Shown here: piece after piece, positions 11,481 to 22,337 of the stretch
How positions within the stretch are numbered: position 1 is the stretch's first letter
Layout: each line of letters opens with the position of its first letter
Assembly: GCF_914767665.1 (NCBI RefSeq)
Contig: NC_059501.1
Location: 5,954,501 to 6,018,500, forward strand
DNA: 64,000 bases
Source of the DNA: Harmonia axyridis
Lineage: Eukaryota; Arthropoda; Insecta; Coleoptera; Coccinellidae
Direction of reading: 5' to 3'
Position numbers and translations under genes: made by a program
The notes under the pieces: generated by a model
Told to the model about the DNA's origin: nothing
The model's database searches: none
The model's input: the letters and a program-made list of their open reading frames with translations, nothing else

Positions 11481-11530
11481 GTGTATCGACAATCGTTCGA
11501 GGCTACCCCTTCTTCAAAAGGATATAAGAA
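11481..11530 (+). CDS. Candidate internal micro-exon (50 nt), gene unknown
   Basis: A pyrimidine tract and acceptor (TTTTTTATTTTTAG) immediately precede 11481, and a consensus donor, GTAAGT, begins at 11531. Between them are 50 nt of balanced composition unlike the AT-rich flanks. Two frames are open: VYRQSFEATPSSKGYK in frame 1 and CIDNRSRLPLLQKDIR in frame 2. The third stops at TAA near the 3' end. I do not recognise either peptide. The length (3n+2) means skipping would shift the frame. With no neighbouring exon visible, the host gene would have introns longer than 10 kb on both sides. Confidence 0.4.
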
Positions 11531-11924
11531 GTAAGTACCTACCTATTTGGTATTATTTCCGCATTCGATATCATCAAAGGAAAATATGTCTTAAAACTAC
11601 CATTTATAATAACTACGTACTGGGTTAACTACTACCTACTAAACGCTAAGAGAAGAAAATAATCCCATTCATGAGAAAAACTCATAAACCGAGCATAAGT
11701 ATTAGACCAATAGTCCGTTGTTTGAATTATCCATCCTACAACTTGTCTGTGGTCGTTTACAACATTTTGCCAATGGTCAACACAATATCAGAATACTTCA
11801 TCAGGAAGGAGTTTGTCTTAGTTGAAATGTTATTCTCCCGAAAGGCTATTCTTTGTTTTTTGTTCGAGCTAATGAATGAAAATAGAACACAAAAAAAATG
11901 AATTCACAGCATTCTGTGAGGACC
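11531..11924. other. AT-rich spacer
   Basis: Follows the candidate donor. The frame at 11671-11901 (+) has no recognisable similarity. Confidence 0.4.
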
Positions 11925-12640
11925 ACAAGTCAAATTTGTTCTTGAAACTGTTCACATCAGGCGCACCAACTATCTCTGTCGGCAATTTTTTCCAAACCTC
12001 GAATACTGTGGTGGAAACGAATAACTGCCTAGTGTTGGTAAAGAATATCTTAAGTGAAACTTGTCTCTGAGGTTATTCGAGTTGAGCACAAGAAGATGAT
12101 TGAGGTAACAACCGAAGAGACTATGTAGCGATCTATAACTTATTATGAAATCGCCCCTAAACATCCACAACGAAAACCTGGTACTATCCTTGAGAGCTAA
12201 TCTAATTTCATAGTATGGACGCATAAAGCCAAATGGTATTCGGGTGGCCCTCCCCTGAAATTCTAATAGATTATCATTCCTGATGGAAAACCAGACAGGA
12301 CCGGCGAACTCCAGAACTGGACGAATGTACGTCTTTTATAATTGCGCTGCAGTCATAGGATCGTAACCAGCGAAGGACTTCTCGAAGAGATAAAGAAGCT
12401 TTCATTCTCTGCTCGTGCAGTATGCTATATGCTGACTCCTCCATCATAGTCATACCCAAATCGTTGAGAGCGGATACATTTCCAACCAGCTGCCCCTCAA
12501 AAAAGTAAAACAGTCCTGGATTTCTCTTTCCCAATTGTAACACCTTACACTTTTCAACATTCAACGGAAGCAGCCAGTCATTACACCACCTCGCCAGGGC
12601 GTTGAGATCCTCCTGTGGAACAGAACGATGGGAAGTTGGG
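11925..12640 (-). mobile_element. LINE fragment: 3' part of a reverse transcriptase, frameshifted
   Basis: Reading from 12640 downwards, the frame gives EDLNALARWCNDWLLPLNVE then KCKVLQLGKRNP. This is the conserved stretch just after the catalytic ADD box in jockey/CR1-like reverse transcriptases, followed by NDLGMTM. After a frameshift near 12274 the frame 11970-12224 continues with RLALKDSTRFSLWMFRGDFI and LVLNSNNLRDKF. A last shift gives the usual VWKKLPTEIV..NSFK ending. The catalytic box itself lies upstream and is lost. At least two frameshifts make it non-functional. Confidence 0.8.
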
Positions 12641-13616
12641 TAGTTGAACGTTGTCTTAGTCCAAATTAGTCGCCTGATTTCAATGGTCCTTACCGAGGTC
12701 CTTACCCTATATATTGAACGTCAACATGTTCTCAAGTTTTACTGCTTTTCTAACTCCAAGAAATGTTTTGTCGAATGAAAATACCTAAACCCTAAACATC
12801 AGCCTACCTAGCTTTTCCCCGTTCTGTCTTATTCAAATTGAAACAGAAACTTTTCAATTCCCAACCCTAAAAATCTTCCCTGAGTACGGTACTCCGCTCA
12901 TTCCTAAAACAATGTTTCGTATTGGAAGCTGTATGAGAATCCACTTATTAGGAGGGTATTTTGATATGCAAGCATCCTTGCAGATGGAGAACCCTACCCG
13001 ACCTCTTCAGCGTTATGAAGTATCGATCAGTATGCAAACCACTGCGGGTTTCTGCATATTAATCTGCGGGTTGCTTCCTATATACTTGCATGTTGTACCT
13101 ACTTGTGCAGTCTGGCGTTACTTCGATGATGAAACGAGGATCATCGTGTACAATACCTGCTCCGAGAATGGTTTTCTCCTTGAACACACCCTACGTAATT
13201 GTCGTAATCACAAGCTGAATATTAGAGAGCATTGTCGTAGAATAAAGGAAAGTTTTGAAGAAATATTCTGCTGACTCAACGGTGGGAATTGCTAAAATAG
13301 CAGGAAAATATTTAGTTAAGCTCAGATCCAACCGACAGTTCTTGATCGACAGGCCATCGGTGCTAGGGTAGGTAACTTAATCTTCAATGCATGTAAGAAT
13401 GAATTTCGTATTTATGTTGGTGTGGAATGCAATTCACAGATATTTAGGTGTATTTTGAATTCAAGACACTAGATAGTTTTCGATAGTACAGGATTTACTG
13501 TCTAATAAGAGCTTTAATTTTTTAATTGTTGTTGTTGAAGAAAAGACATTTGAGAATGGAACGTACAAAGCCAATAGTTTGATATCAGTCTGATCTGTTC
13601 GCTTATTTGCCTAGAT
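12641..13616. other. Spacer with one unrecognised 120-codon frame
   Basis: The plus-strand frame 12912-13274 would encode 120 residues with nine Cys and a hydrophobic centre (TTAGFCILICGLLPIYLHVV). I recognise no family, and no splice or promoter signal frames it. It could be part of a decayed transposon ORF. Nothing else is visible. Confidence 0.35.
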
Positions 13617-14735
13617 AGTTTGAGGAAAGAGAGAACTTTCTGAATGACCATGCACAATCTCCGATGTGGAGAGGGCACTCAAACCAGAGTCATCTCTCTG
13701 ATATACCTGAGGATAATATTTATTGGGAAGAGGAGTATACAATTCCACTTCTTAAAACGCATACCATCAAATGGTACACAGATGGTTCCAAAACGGGGAC
13801 TGGCGCTGGAGTATTTGGAACTGATACCAAATGCACAATATCGTTATGCCGGTATCTAAGTGCTTTCAGGCAGAGATGCTTGCAATAGAAAGATGTTTAG
13901 AAATCAACCTAGCAAGAAACTATCAGAAATGTGATATGGCGATACATTCTGATAGTCAGGCTGCAATCAAAGCATTGAGCTCACATATCATCGATTATAA
14001 GATGGTATTGGAGTGCCGAAGAAAACTCAATGAATTAAGAAAAAATAACAAGGTCTTTTTAAGCGGGGTTCCTAGCCACTCGAGATTCAGAGGGAATGAA
14101 AAGACCAACACACTTGAGATTTTCAAGGACCCAAAGCTGCTACACCTTAAATTGCTGACGTTGGAGAGAAGTTCTTGCTGGCTGCAGCGGTAAAAAGACA
14201 ACGAGAAAGTGCAGCAACCTCCAAATGCTTCAAATTGTTGGAAACTCCATCAAGTTTTTGTATTCTGTGGCGTACAAGAAAGAATTTCAGGAAAAGGAAG
14301 AAACCGAAAGAGAAACACTCTGGCGGATTCTCCCTGGTTTAGATCACTCCAAAAAGTTTTTTCGAATCTTTGACTCTGCGAGATTCAAGAAGTATCTGGA
14401 TCTTAGTAAAAATATGCTACACCTCCTCACTGGATTCCTCACAGGGCATTGTCGCTTTAGGAAACATCTCATGAGAATGGGTCTTACAGAAAATAATGAG
14501 TGCAGATTCTGTGGGGTGGAGGAAGAAACTCCGGATCACCTGGTAGCGGAAAGCTAGCTTACGCGAAACTTGCTTTGAACACGAAACTTGTAGAAGTGAG
14601 GAATTAGCCTTCCTGAAGCCATCCCAGATATTGGAGTTCTTTGGAACTCTGGAACTGGATGCGAGCTGTAGATCACGTTATGGAGAGAATAGATCTGATC
14701 AGGGCACAAGAGACCATTAGGTTGCAGTGATACGG
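13617..14735 (+). mobile_element. LINE fragment with RNase H domain (3' end of a non-LTR retrotransposon)
   Basis: Three consecutive plus-strand frames (13664-13888, 13831-14193, 14225-14557) encode the C-terminal part of a LINE ORF2. First comes RNase H, with WYTDGSKTGTGAGVFG (first catalytic Asp), FQAEMLAIERC (Glu), AIHSDSQAAIKAL (Asp) and the degraded box VPSHSRFRGNEKTNTLE (normally HxGxxGNExAD). Then follow RETLWRILPGLDHSKKFF and the zinc knuckle CRFCGVEEETPDHL. Shifts near 13840 and 14195 and loss of the RT domain make it dead. A shorter minus-strand copy lies at 47.76-48.41 kb. Confidence 0.85.
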
Positions 14736-14869
14736 AACCCCTTTAATTAAATATAATCTAAATTTGATCTAATATCTCTTGTTATTTTATATGATGATTG
14801 TGAGAGTTTCATAGGTTTCCTCAACTTTGATCAATGATTTGATGATAATAATAATAAAAAACCCATACA

Positions 14870-15480
14870 TTCCAATTCCCCACGCAAACGAGACTATTAC
14901 TCAACCCTCCAGACCAAAAAATCACCTCATACCGAAACCATTACGAGGTCATCCCGATCCAACAGAGCAGAGATACCAGACCGACCTTCAGCTAGCTGAT
15001 TTTCATCCCGGGGGGGGGGGGTACACTCCCAAAATCGAACCCCTTTGTTTCCTCCGAACAGTCCCTCCATAAAGACGGCTCCTATCTCGTATCCAAAATC
15101 CGGGGCCCTTTGTTTCCAAACGTCCCAGCCAGCCTCGATTTGTATGAAAGTGGGACGCAGTCACATGCAGCATCCCTGCCGAACGACGTCCCGAGCCCCA
15201 CCCCAGCCCCCTTAGACGGGAGACGTGTCCGCTCAGTTTGAATGCAAATCGGAAAATTATGACACCGAACGTCGTGACGTCTCGACGAAGACGTCGTTTC
15301 GAGGCCGTGCCCATGCAGAAAATCGCAATATCCAAGTTTGTCAACGAGGACAGGCCGTGAGTTATGCTGCTTGTTATGCATGGCGCGAAGAGGAGTCGAG
15401 CGGCTGAGGTTTGGCCCTTAAGCCGAATGTAACCTAGTCAGCGTTTGGGGATCGTTTGGTGGCGGGGATGCAGCGTGTCA
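14870..15480. other. GC-rich island 4 with a 12-G homopolymer
   Basis: A GC-rich block with a run of twelve G at 15010-15021 and the ACGTCGTGACGTC region at 15268-15280. Open frames on both strands are short and do not resemble proteins. Interpreted as non-coding, possibly regulatory. Confidence 0.3.
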
Positions 15481-16019
15481 ACATAATCAGGGGATGTGCA
15501 GTTATAGGGTCGATATCGATAGATTAGTTTGGAGGATGTTGTCTTGCAAACGCTTCAGATGGGTGGAGTAGGGTTCAGATTATCTCGTCGTCTGATGTAA
15601 GGGGTGTTTTGAACGGTACGACGTATTGGTCTATCTCGTTCTATCTTCCTAGATCCAGAGAAACTTACTAGGCTGGAAGGCTTTAAGGCTGATGAGGTGG
15701 TTGCCTTTTATATTTCGGGAATTGGCAACCCTGATGACTAAACGTCAAAATCGAGGTTATCATCGTGAAATATGACATTTTATCATAACGTAACATAACA
15801 TCGATACGGTGCAAAAATTGATAATGCAATAACGTCATGTAATACACCATGAGATATAAGCACATTCCATCATTAGTTTTACCAGCATACATTTGTATTA
15901 ACATGAATATTTGCTCGCGTTGGATAATTTGACAATCGCTCATAAAGAAGCTCGTATCAATTGGTGGAGAGAAATGCTCAATAATTTAATAGCAGTGATT
16001 CAAAAGACGTTCATAAGTT
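15481..16019. other. Spacer, nothing recognised
   Basis: No gene or transposon end recognised. The minus-strand frame 15683-15943 is Met/Tyr-rich and looks like chance. Confidence 0.5.
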
Positions 16020-16800
16020 CGTGACTGGTGAACAATCTTGAATAAATGCATTGAACCTGAAACCAAACAGCACTCGATCGTATAGGTTTTCTAAGATGAC
16101 ACGCTCTCTAGATAGCTTCAATGTTCTATCTCAAATGTTCATGGGGGCTGGACTGAATAAGTGGTTTAAAACAACTCCGAATACATTCCTCATAGCTTTG
16201 AAGGTGACATTTAAGTCACCCCTAATTCTACGTTCGACAAACGTGGTAAGTCCCATGATCCCCAGTCGATCCCGATATGATGGACGGCTATTTCCATAAA
16301 GTAATCATGTCGCTTTACGTTGACTAAGCTCCAAGAGCTCAGAATCCCGCTGGAACTTAAGGATCCATGCAGGACCCTCAAACTCCAAAATGGGCCTGAC
16401 GTAATTTTAGGCTGTTGAACTGCAACCGCGAAATGATTTCTTAGTCAAGTAGATAACCCTCCTTGTCCTGGCCGCAGTCTGGAGAACATGCTCAGACCAA
16501 CTCAAGTCGTGCGTCACGATGACACCAAGATTGCGATGACTACCGACAGACTCCAGTCTGTGACCTCTTATGAAGCAAGGATGTTCGGGATTCTCCCTAC
16601 CAAGATGTAGCACCACACATTTGTTAATGTTGAGACACACATTGCATCCAGATTAGCCTGAAGCTTCGCTGCACCTGTGAGAGGGTAATTATAAATTTTT
16701 GTGTCGTCGGCGCAAGCAATCACAGAGGACCTTAATAGTAATGGCAGATCAGACACGTATAATACGAAGAGAAGAGAGCCAAGTACAAATGATATCTGAA
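16020..16800 (-). mobile_element. LINE fragment: reverse transcriptase with ADD box, broken
   Basis: Reading the minus strand from 16795: ISFVLGSLLFVLYVSDLP, then the catalytic box CADDTKIYNY (within 16568-16756), then after a frameshift MCLNINKCVVLHLGRENP and LESVGSHRNLGVIVTHDLSW (16407-16640). It continues through further shifts and stops as GPAWILKFQRDSELLELSQR and FVERRIRGDLNVTFKAM. It is colinear with the 12-kb fragment but also covers the palm domain. Several frameshifts and at least two stops. Confidence 0.8.
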
Positions 16801-17334
16801 GTATAATTTCCTATCGATTCTCTCATTCATGGCAAATAAGGTTGAGAAATGACGTTCATTCATTTGATTTTGTCCATTCTTCCAGAATCAATATTCTGCT
16901 AGCTAAACCTTACGAAAATGAGCAAAATGAATGCTAACCTGCGGATTTTGCGAAAGTGTTTTTCAGATCCGAAGATGTGACTGTTATTTGATTCATAACC
17001 TGCCATACATGTGAATGATCAATTCACATAGTCATATTGGTGTTCAGAAAAATTTAGGATTCACTCTGACCAAAAACGTTAGGAGCTAAATTCTATAGAA
17101 AGAAGAGACGGACAGAAACATCCTTTGATCGAGCAGTTTCTATATGAATAACCTACTCATAGAATTCCTCTCTGTGTTTCTTCAAAATCTCCTTGATGCA
17201 TTACTCGTTGAGTTATTCTGCCTCTTAGGGTCTCTAGAGATCTAGGATACGAAAGTTTAACATATTTCCTGGATATTTCATTTTGTCTAAATGAGTTTAT
17301 TAAGTAGTAAATAGAAGCCTTGATTTTTATGTTA
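16801..17334. other. AT-rich spacer, nothing recognised
   Basis: No feature could be supported here. Confidence 0.5.
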
Positions 17335-17500
17335 GTTGTAGTAGTAGCAGCAAGGGTTCAAAGAAGATGGCTTGATAATATTGAACGAAATGCAGGAAAT
17401 GGAAGGTTTTTGGTATTGCAAGACACAACAACATGGAAAACGAAAAAGGCCTACGACTAGGAGTGGATAATTAAAGCCTGCTGCCTGAGGAAGCAGAAGA
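17335..17500 (+). mobile_element. Short LINE tail fragment (RTE-like C-terminus)
   Basis: Plus-strand translation gives VQRRWLDNIERNAGNGRFLV followed by LQDTTTWKTKKAYD, one stop, and EWIIKACC. This resembles the common RTE-type ORF2 ending RWxDxI..AG..W...AQDR..W...EEA. The fragment is too short to place in a family. Confidence 0.5.
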
Positions 17501-17639
17501 ATCCATAGAAATGTCTAATAGCTACTCGAACTTTCGACACCCTATACTGAAGTGTAGTGACAAGATGTCCTTAAGATAACAAAATTCAGTTAGGAAATAT
17601 GGAGTACCACTCGATGCAAAAGCGGACAAGTCCAGACAT

Positions 17640-17989
17640 GTAATTTTGTCTCCGAATCTACGACGATGCCAACCGCTCTCTTCTCCCTGCACATCCCGCA
17701 GTCCGGAAGTGCCTCTCGTAGCGTCCCACGAGCGTCCTACCCTCCCATCGGGCAGGAGTTACGAGACAGCGTTCATAGAGTGCCGCCATGGGATCGACAC
17801 ACATCGCAAGTCCCGCGATAAGTTACGGCACGTGGGATTATTCGCCCGCTAAGTGTATTGCGAGTTACGGCTCGGACCCCCGTATAAACAACGGCTGGGC
17901 TGGCTGGCGGAATAGCGAAGCGCTCGGATAGCAGTCGGGCCGGCAAGACCCGGTTGCGTATTGGCGTACTGTCGCTCGGTTGCGAATAT
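17640..17989. other. GC-rich island 5 with an E-box
   Basis: A compositional island without a convincing protein. It contains a perfect E-box, CACGTG, at 17829-17834, inside GGCACGTGGG. The tail of the tRNA-like sequence adjoins it on the right. Confidence 0.3.
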
Positions 17990-18064
17990 TTTAACGACTT
18001 CTGTAATATTTAAGATAATATATAAATTGGCACGAAAAACAATTTCCAATTTCGGAAAAAACAC

Positions 18065-18137
18065 CTCCTACAGCGGGAATCGAACCCGCAACCTCCGAAT
18101 CACTAGTCCAGCGTTCTCACCAATGAGCTACCGAGGA
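18065..18137 (-). tRNA. tRNA-Thr(AGT)-like sequence, decayed (pseudogene or SINE head)
   Basis: Exactly 73 nt fold as a cloverleaf on the minus strand. The anticodon stem CTGGA/TTCGG carries the loop CTAGTGA with anticodon AGT (Thr). The T arm GCGGG-TTCGATT-CCCGC is perfect, and the internal promoter boxes are TAGCTCATTGG (A) and GGTTCGATTCC (B, perfect). Three of seven acceptor pairs fail, and one D-stem pair is C-A, so a working tRNA is unlikely. A T-rich tail follows at about 17990-18060. The same 5' flank recurs inverted at 18596-18621, which favours a SINE or tRNA pseudogene over an authentic gene. Confidence 0.55.
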
Positions 18138-18172
18138 AGCTGAAAGTTCCAACCGCATATCGAGGAAAGGGG
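18104..18172. repeat. Left arm of an inverted repeat containing the 5' half of the tRNA-like sequence
   Basis: This arm pairs with 18596-18660. Both contain the words CCTCGATATGCGGTTGGAAC, TTTCAGCTTCCTCGGTAG and GCGCTGGACTAGTGA (left, GCTGGACTAGTGA) in opposite orientation. Between the arms sits a family A repeat. Confidence 0.75.
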
Positions 18173-18192
18173 AATAGAAACCTTTCTCCAAT

Positions 18193-18590
18193 TCTGTGGT
18201 TATTCCGTTCATTCTTCCACATCTTGTAGAACAAAATCGTGCGAGAATATATCAGAAACGCACAGTTTTCATGGTTATATTTTATTATTCTATGTTGGTA
18301 CTCCGAACTTTCCGCCACGGCTTTATCTGTCAATTCATCAATTTGCCTTAAAGAAATCAGTTCTGCCAACTAACATTTTTCAATGCAAAAATCACTAAAT
18401 TATATTTATGGAAATATTTCATTAATTTCAAGGAAAATGCAATGAATTAGAGAAAATAATGTATAATACTCGTACAGAAGGCTCATTCTACCACTCGTTC
18501 ATTCCAAAACTCGCCACTTCGTGGCTCGTTTTTGAATTTTGAACTCGTGGAAGAATATTAATGCCTTCTGCACTTGTATTATAAATAACT
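18193..18590 (-). repeat. Family A hairpin-bearing repeat (copy 1) with a conserved 60-codon frame
   Basis: About 395 bp, reading on the minus strand from ATAGTTATTTATAATACAAG to CCACAGAATTGGAGAAA. The first 110 bp form an imperfect hairpin: GTGCAGAAGGC and ATTCTTCCACGAG pair with the later GAGTGGTAGAAT and GCCTTCTGTAC. The distal part is open from 18369 to 18103 and begins MAELISLRQIDELTDKAVAE. The first 60 residues are almost identical in copies 2 and 3. The peptide family is unknown to me. Probably a non-autonomous DNA element. Confidence 0.7.
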
Positions 18591-18595
18591 ATTCC

Positions 18596-18660
18596 TCGAT
18601 ATGCGGTTGGAACTTTCAGCTTCCTCGGTAGTTCATTGGTGCGAGCGCTGGACTAGTGAC
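18596..18660 (+). repeat. Right inverted-repeat arm with a half-tRNA
   Basis: Contains the 5' half of the same tRNA-like sequence: acceptor TCCTCGG at 18622-18628, the D arm with a better-paired GAGC, the anticodon stem and the loop CTAGTGA. It ends abruptly at 18659, at the 3' edge of the anticodon loop. The downstream sequence is unrelated. Confidence 0.7.
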
Positions 18661-18669
18661 AGCATAGGA

Positions 18670-19012
18670 AAGATTGCAATAATAAACAGAATCTACATTG
18701 GGAAGAAAGTGGTAAGGTGTCTCGACGGCTTTTGACGGAACAAGAGAATTTCGAATGTGACCAAAAAACGTGTTGGTCAGGCTTTTGTGGCGTCGACCTT
18801 TGATATGGAGTTAGTGCAGATCAATTTGCAGTGTATTGGCGGTGGAGATGTATCACTTTCGCAGGAGTGCTGGGATGTCAAGAGTTGAAAGAAGAATCAA
18901 ACTATGAACTTGGATGTGATTAATAGGATCCAGAGATGGGAATTGAGATGATTTAGTCATGTCCTGAGAAAGCCTGATGGTCGATGGCCAAAGGGAGTTT
19001 ATGAGTGAATCC
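18670..19012 (+). mobile_element. RTE-type LINE fragment, plus strand
   Basis: Translation with stops gives NRIYIGKKVVRCLDGF, TKKRVGQAFVASTFDMELVQ and NRIQRWELR*FSHVLRKPDG. These match the post-catalytic thumb region of RTE-like ORF2 proteins, including the usual RRLRWFGHVLRM-type box near the C-terminus. Two stops are present. It lies tail to tail with the next fragment. Confidence 0.6.
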
Positions 19013-19978
19013 TTTCCAGTCCTTCGCTTCTCTCATTGAATCATTCCAATATCAATCCATTCAAAAACTCTCTTTGACCATTGACCATCAGCTAATCTTA
19101 GGGCCTGACCAAACCATCTCAATCCCCGTCTGTTCTCATCTCGCTTTAGATCCAAGTCATAGGTAAACTCTTTTGTATATCTTCTACGTTTCTATGCGGA
19201 AGTAAATGTTCTTGAGAAGGTGTACCGCCTGTTTTCTTCGGTCTATGTCTCCTGTGAGATGGATTGTCTGCTGTCTCGCCATCGCTTTGGTTCTTCTTCC
19301 GAGGATTGGTTGTCCCTGGTAATCTTTGAAATTCTGGTCTAGCCTCATTCTGTCTAGATGCTGGTTCCACTCTTTCAGCCTCTTGTTGGCACTTCTCCCT
19401 TATAACAGAATATCTCTGTCTGGATTCTTAGGGACTTCATTTCAGTTGTTCGCAATATCCTCTTTGTGGTAGATGTTTCGGCTCTGGTCTCCGCTCCGTA
19501 TGTCATTACACATGTCTCGGCTTGCACGCAGTACTCAGGGGTTAGGAATAAAGTATTTAAGATGTCCTGATATTGCTGCAGCTTTGTTAACCTGTTTTCT
19601 TTCTCACTTTGCCTTCCAGGAACCCTGAGCTTTTAATTTTACACCCGAGAAATTTGAATGACATGACCTAGTCAATGGTGTTCTATTGCTTGTTTGCATC
19701 GCTGGGGCTTCTTTATCATGCATTTGATCTTCCTGGTGGAAGTAAGCTGTTGAGTCTTAATGCTTGTCTGATAAAGGCTTGTACTATTCTTTGGAGTTCG
19801 TCTTCTGATTCTGTAAAAGTAATACATCGTCGGCAAAGCATTACATACTCATTTTGTGTTTTCCTATTCGTTATCCCAATCCAGTGTTTTTCACGGCTTT
19901 TATTATTTCTTCCATTGTCAGATTGAATAGGAGAGGGCTAAGACTGTCACCTTGGCGGATTCCTGTCGAATATTCGCG
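19013..19978 (-). mobile_element. RTE-type LINE fragment, minus strand, with RT catalytic box
   Basis: From 19975 downwards: GIRQGDSLSPLLFNLTMEEI, then the catalytic box CFADDVLLL after a frameshift. After further shifts come ETCVMTYGAET, ILRTTEMKSLRI and, near the end, RRYTKEFTYDLDLKRDENRR followed by GLRWFGQALRLADGQW. The order is that of an RTE-like reverse transcriptase from the palm to the C-terminus. The left end meets the plus-strand fragment; the right end (19978) meets GC-rich DNA. Multiple frameshifts and stops. Confidence 0.75.
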
Positions 19979-19979
19979 A

Positions 19980-20240
19980 AATTACGGACGTTATGTATTA
20001 GATACATAGAATCTATACAGAACGCCAATACGCTACCCGGTCGTATGTTCGGACCGTCGCCGACATCGGCGATAGAGGAGATGCACGGCTGGCGGATAGC
20101 TGAGGGGATAAAGCGAGGAAATTACGAGCCTCTGGTGTCATTTCGGCGATTGCCGGGGTCGTTATGACGGATCCACACACGGCCCGTTCCGTGTGTCGGC
20201 ATTTCGTGTGTTCGTCTCGGTCTTGTAGATATGAGAAGGA
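19980..20240. other. GC-rich island 6
   Basis: A short compositional island starting at CGAATATTCGCG, a palindromic word at the LINE junction. The open frames are short. A non-coding element is assumed. Confidence 0.25.
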
Positions 20241-20599
20241 AGCTTAGACTGATTGTGGACTGGTTTAGCTTTGATCGTCTGCTTTTGAAAATGCCTTATA
20301 CCAAAAGGACTGAGCAAGTCTTTTGAAGATGTGGAATGGGAACTGATCATCATCTATCGTGACATGACAGATGATGGTTGCAGACACTGCCCTGAACTGG
20401 TCTCGATTGACTTGTAAATTGTTAAACTGTTGCTCAATGAACAGAGTTGAGCAACTCCATGTGATTCTACATCCTTCTTGGTGATCTTTGGTGTTGGTAA
20501 ATCCAAAATGAATTTCGTAAGCTCTTAGTAAGAAGTCTAGGGACTTTTTATCGGCCGATAGTTTGATGGATCTTCTAAATACCAAGGCAATACATAAAT

Positions 20600-21005
20600 T
20601 AAATATAAATGTTCATTGCATTGATGAATGATGAAATGATGAGGAGCATCATTTCCCAACCGATGAATAGAAACATTAATACAATTGAAAGTTGTTCATC
20701 AAATTTATTATTTTTATTGAACCAATGAAATGTTCATTATTACAATGGTGAATGAATAAATTTATTGATCCAACGATTTATAATACAATATAGAATAAGT
20801 CAAAATGAACAATAATAAACAACATTCCTCCATTATTCTTTATTCAAACCACTGTGCTTTGTATCAATAATGTATGACTGTTCATTTAAATTGTTCAAAG
20901 CATTCAATATACAACTTATACGACTAATAAAAGTTCTTCTATCCAATTAATATTTCATCGAAACAACAAACACTCAACAACAATTTCAGATTCGTGAGAT
21001 TGATG
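20600..21005 (-). repeat. AT-rich dispersed repeat, family C (copy 2, inverted relative to copy 1)
   Basis: The right half carries TACGACTAATAAAAGTTCTT, CTATCCAATTAATATTTCAT and CGAAACAACAAACACT. These are the inverse of the words in copy 1 at 7.6 kb. The left half shares CCAATGAAATGTTCATTATT with copy 3 at 31.1 kb. Confidence 0.65.
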
Positions 21006-21499
21006 AATAGGGATCATAATGTCAATGAATAAGATAGGTTAAAGGTGTTCGATACCTTGATCATGCCGATGCTATTCCAGTGCTAATCAACAACATTTGT
21101 TACTTCCAAAATACAGGTCGGATTCATTTCATTTTTTGAGTGAACATTGTCGTGATAGTGAACTTGAACGTATCGTTTCGATTTTCAAAAAAAAATTGAA
21201 AGTATTCCGCAAATTGAACTTGAAAACTGAACATATTTTATAAATGACTATTCAGCTTTAGAGGCACTTCTCATTTCAAATGACTCAACGTTCAATATTA
21301 TGAGTTTTGAAATGATGCAAACAATTTTCGGAATTTCCTTGATTTGCTCTAGTTATTGATGATTTCTAAATAGAATTATGCTATTTGGAACGCTTTCCAA
21401 AGGTTTACGCCTTTTTGTAGAATAAACGCCAATGGAACCTTGAACTGTATGTTATGACTCGAGATGAGTGACACTCTTATGATTTACGACGGAATAGAA

Positions 21500-21720
21500 A
21501 TAGGAATGAAATTTCATTATATTGATGAAAATGTACATTGTATCAATTCTATCCAGTTGATGAATGATATTGTTTAATACATGGAAATAATTTCATTTCC
21601 CCATACTTATGAATTATGTTCACTGAGTTTGTTGTTTTGGCGTAACAAATTTATCAATCATTCCTAAAGGTTGGTACGGACTACGAGGCTTATCGAAAGT
21701 TAATTACCTGTGACAATCTC
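21500..21720 (+). repeat. Dispersed repeat, family D (copy 2)
   Basis: CCTAAAGGTTGGTACGGACT and ACGAGGCTTATCG match copy 1 at 11.2 kb in inverse orientation. The left part, with GAAATTTCATTATATTGATG and TGTACATTGTATCAATT, is the shared core also seen at 21.77, 26.38 and 31.48 kb. Confidence 0.6.
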
Positions 21721-21764
21721 GATGAAATTTGATTCGACGATGGCAATTGTTATGTTAAGAAACA

Positions 21765-21845
21765 AAATTTGTTATATTGATAAAAAAAGTATATTGCATC
21801 AACGAAATTAAAATGATGATTACCATTCTTCAATACAACGTACTA
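21765..21845 (+). repeat. Short core repeat shared with family D
   Basis: ATATTGCATCAACGAAATT followed by TGATGATTACCATTCTTCAA resembles 31500-31545 and the inverse of 11330-11405. It is an isolated core of about 80 bp. Confidence 0.5.
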
Positions 21846-21894
21846 ATTAAATAATAAAAACCGACTTTCGCTCGAATTTCACGAACAATCGATT

Positions 21895-22260
21895 AGTTTT
21901 TCAGCCGTCTCGAGGAGTTAACGAACTCGGCCCGGCAACCGGGACCATTTTAGGTTATGTTAATTGGCAGATGTACACGCGATTACGTCCCGTAATCGGA
22001 CCGCGGCGGGACCGGTTCTTGGACCCGTGCATCGTAATCGTAATTATCCGGTCTCGGGATCGAAGATCGCGTGCAGACAGGTGCGCGTAAAATATGATTT
22101 AGGAGGGCCGTGGCGGCGTTTTCGGCCGAAGGGGGGCCCCCCCTCCCCCGATGGGGGGCCGGCAATTCGGCGGGTCGTGGCGGTTGGGAGTGAGGTTTGG
22201 GCGTCGAGCGGTTTCGTGATCAAAATTTGACAGATTCGGTTTTTATGCCGAAGGATTTGG
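21895..22260. other. GC-rich island 7 with clustered TAATC words
   Basis: GC-rich, with a run of homeodomain-type sites: GTAATCGGACC at about 21990, then CGTAATCGTAATTATCC at about 22031. TAATC is the core bound by K50 homeodomains (Bicoid, Otx, Pitx, Six-like). Open frames on both strands are unconvincing. A regulatory role is an inference. Confidence 0.35.
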
Positions 22261-22337
22261 ATGAGACTCTGGTGGTGGGTTATAGATGTCGCTGGGAGGT
22301 TTTTTTCAATTATTTATCTATGGTTGTTTCCTTTGTA

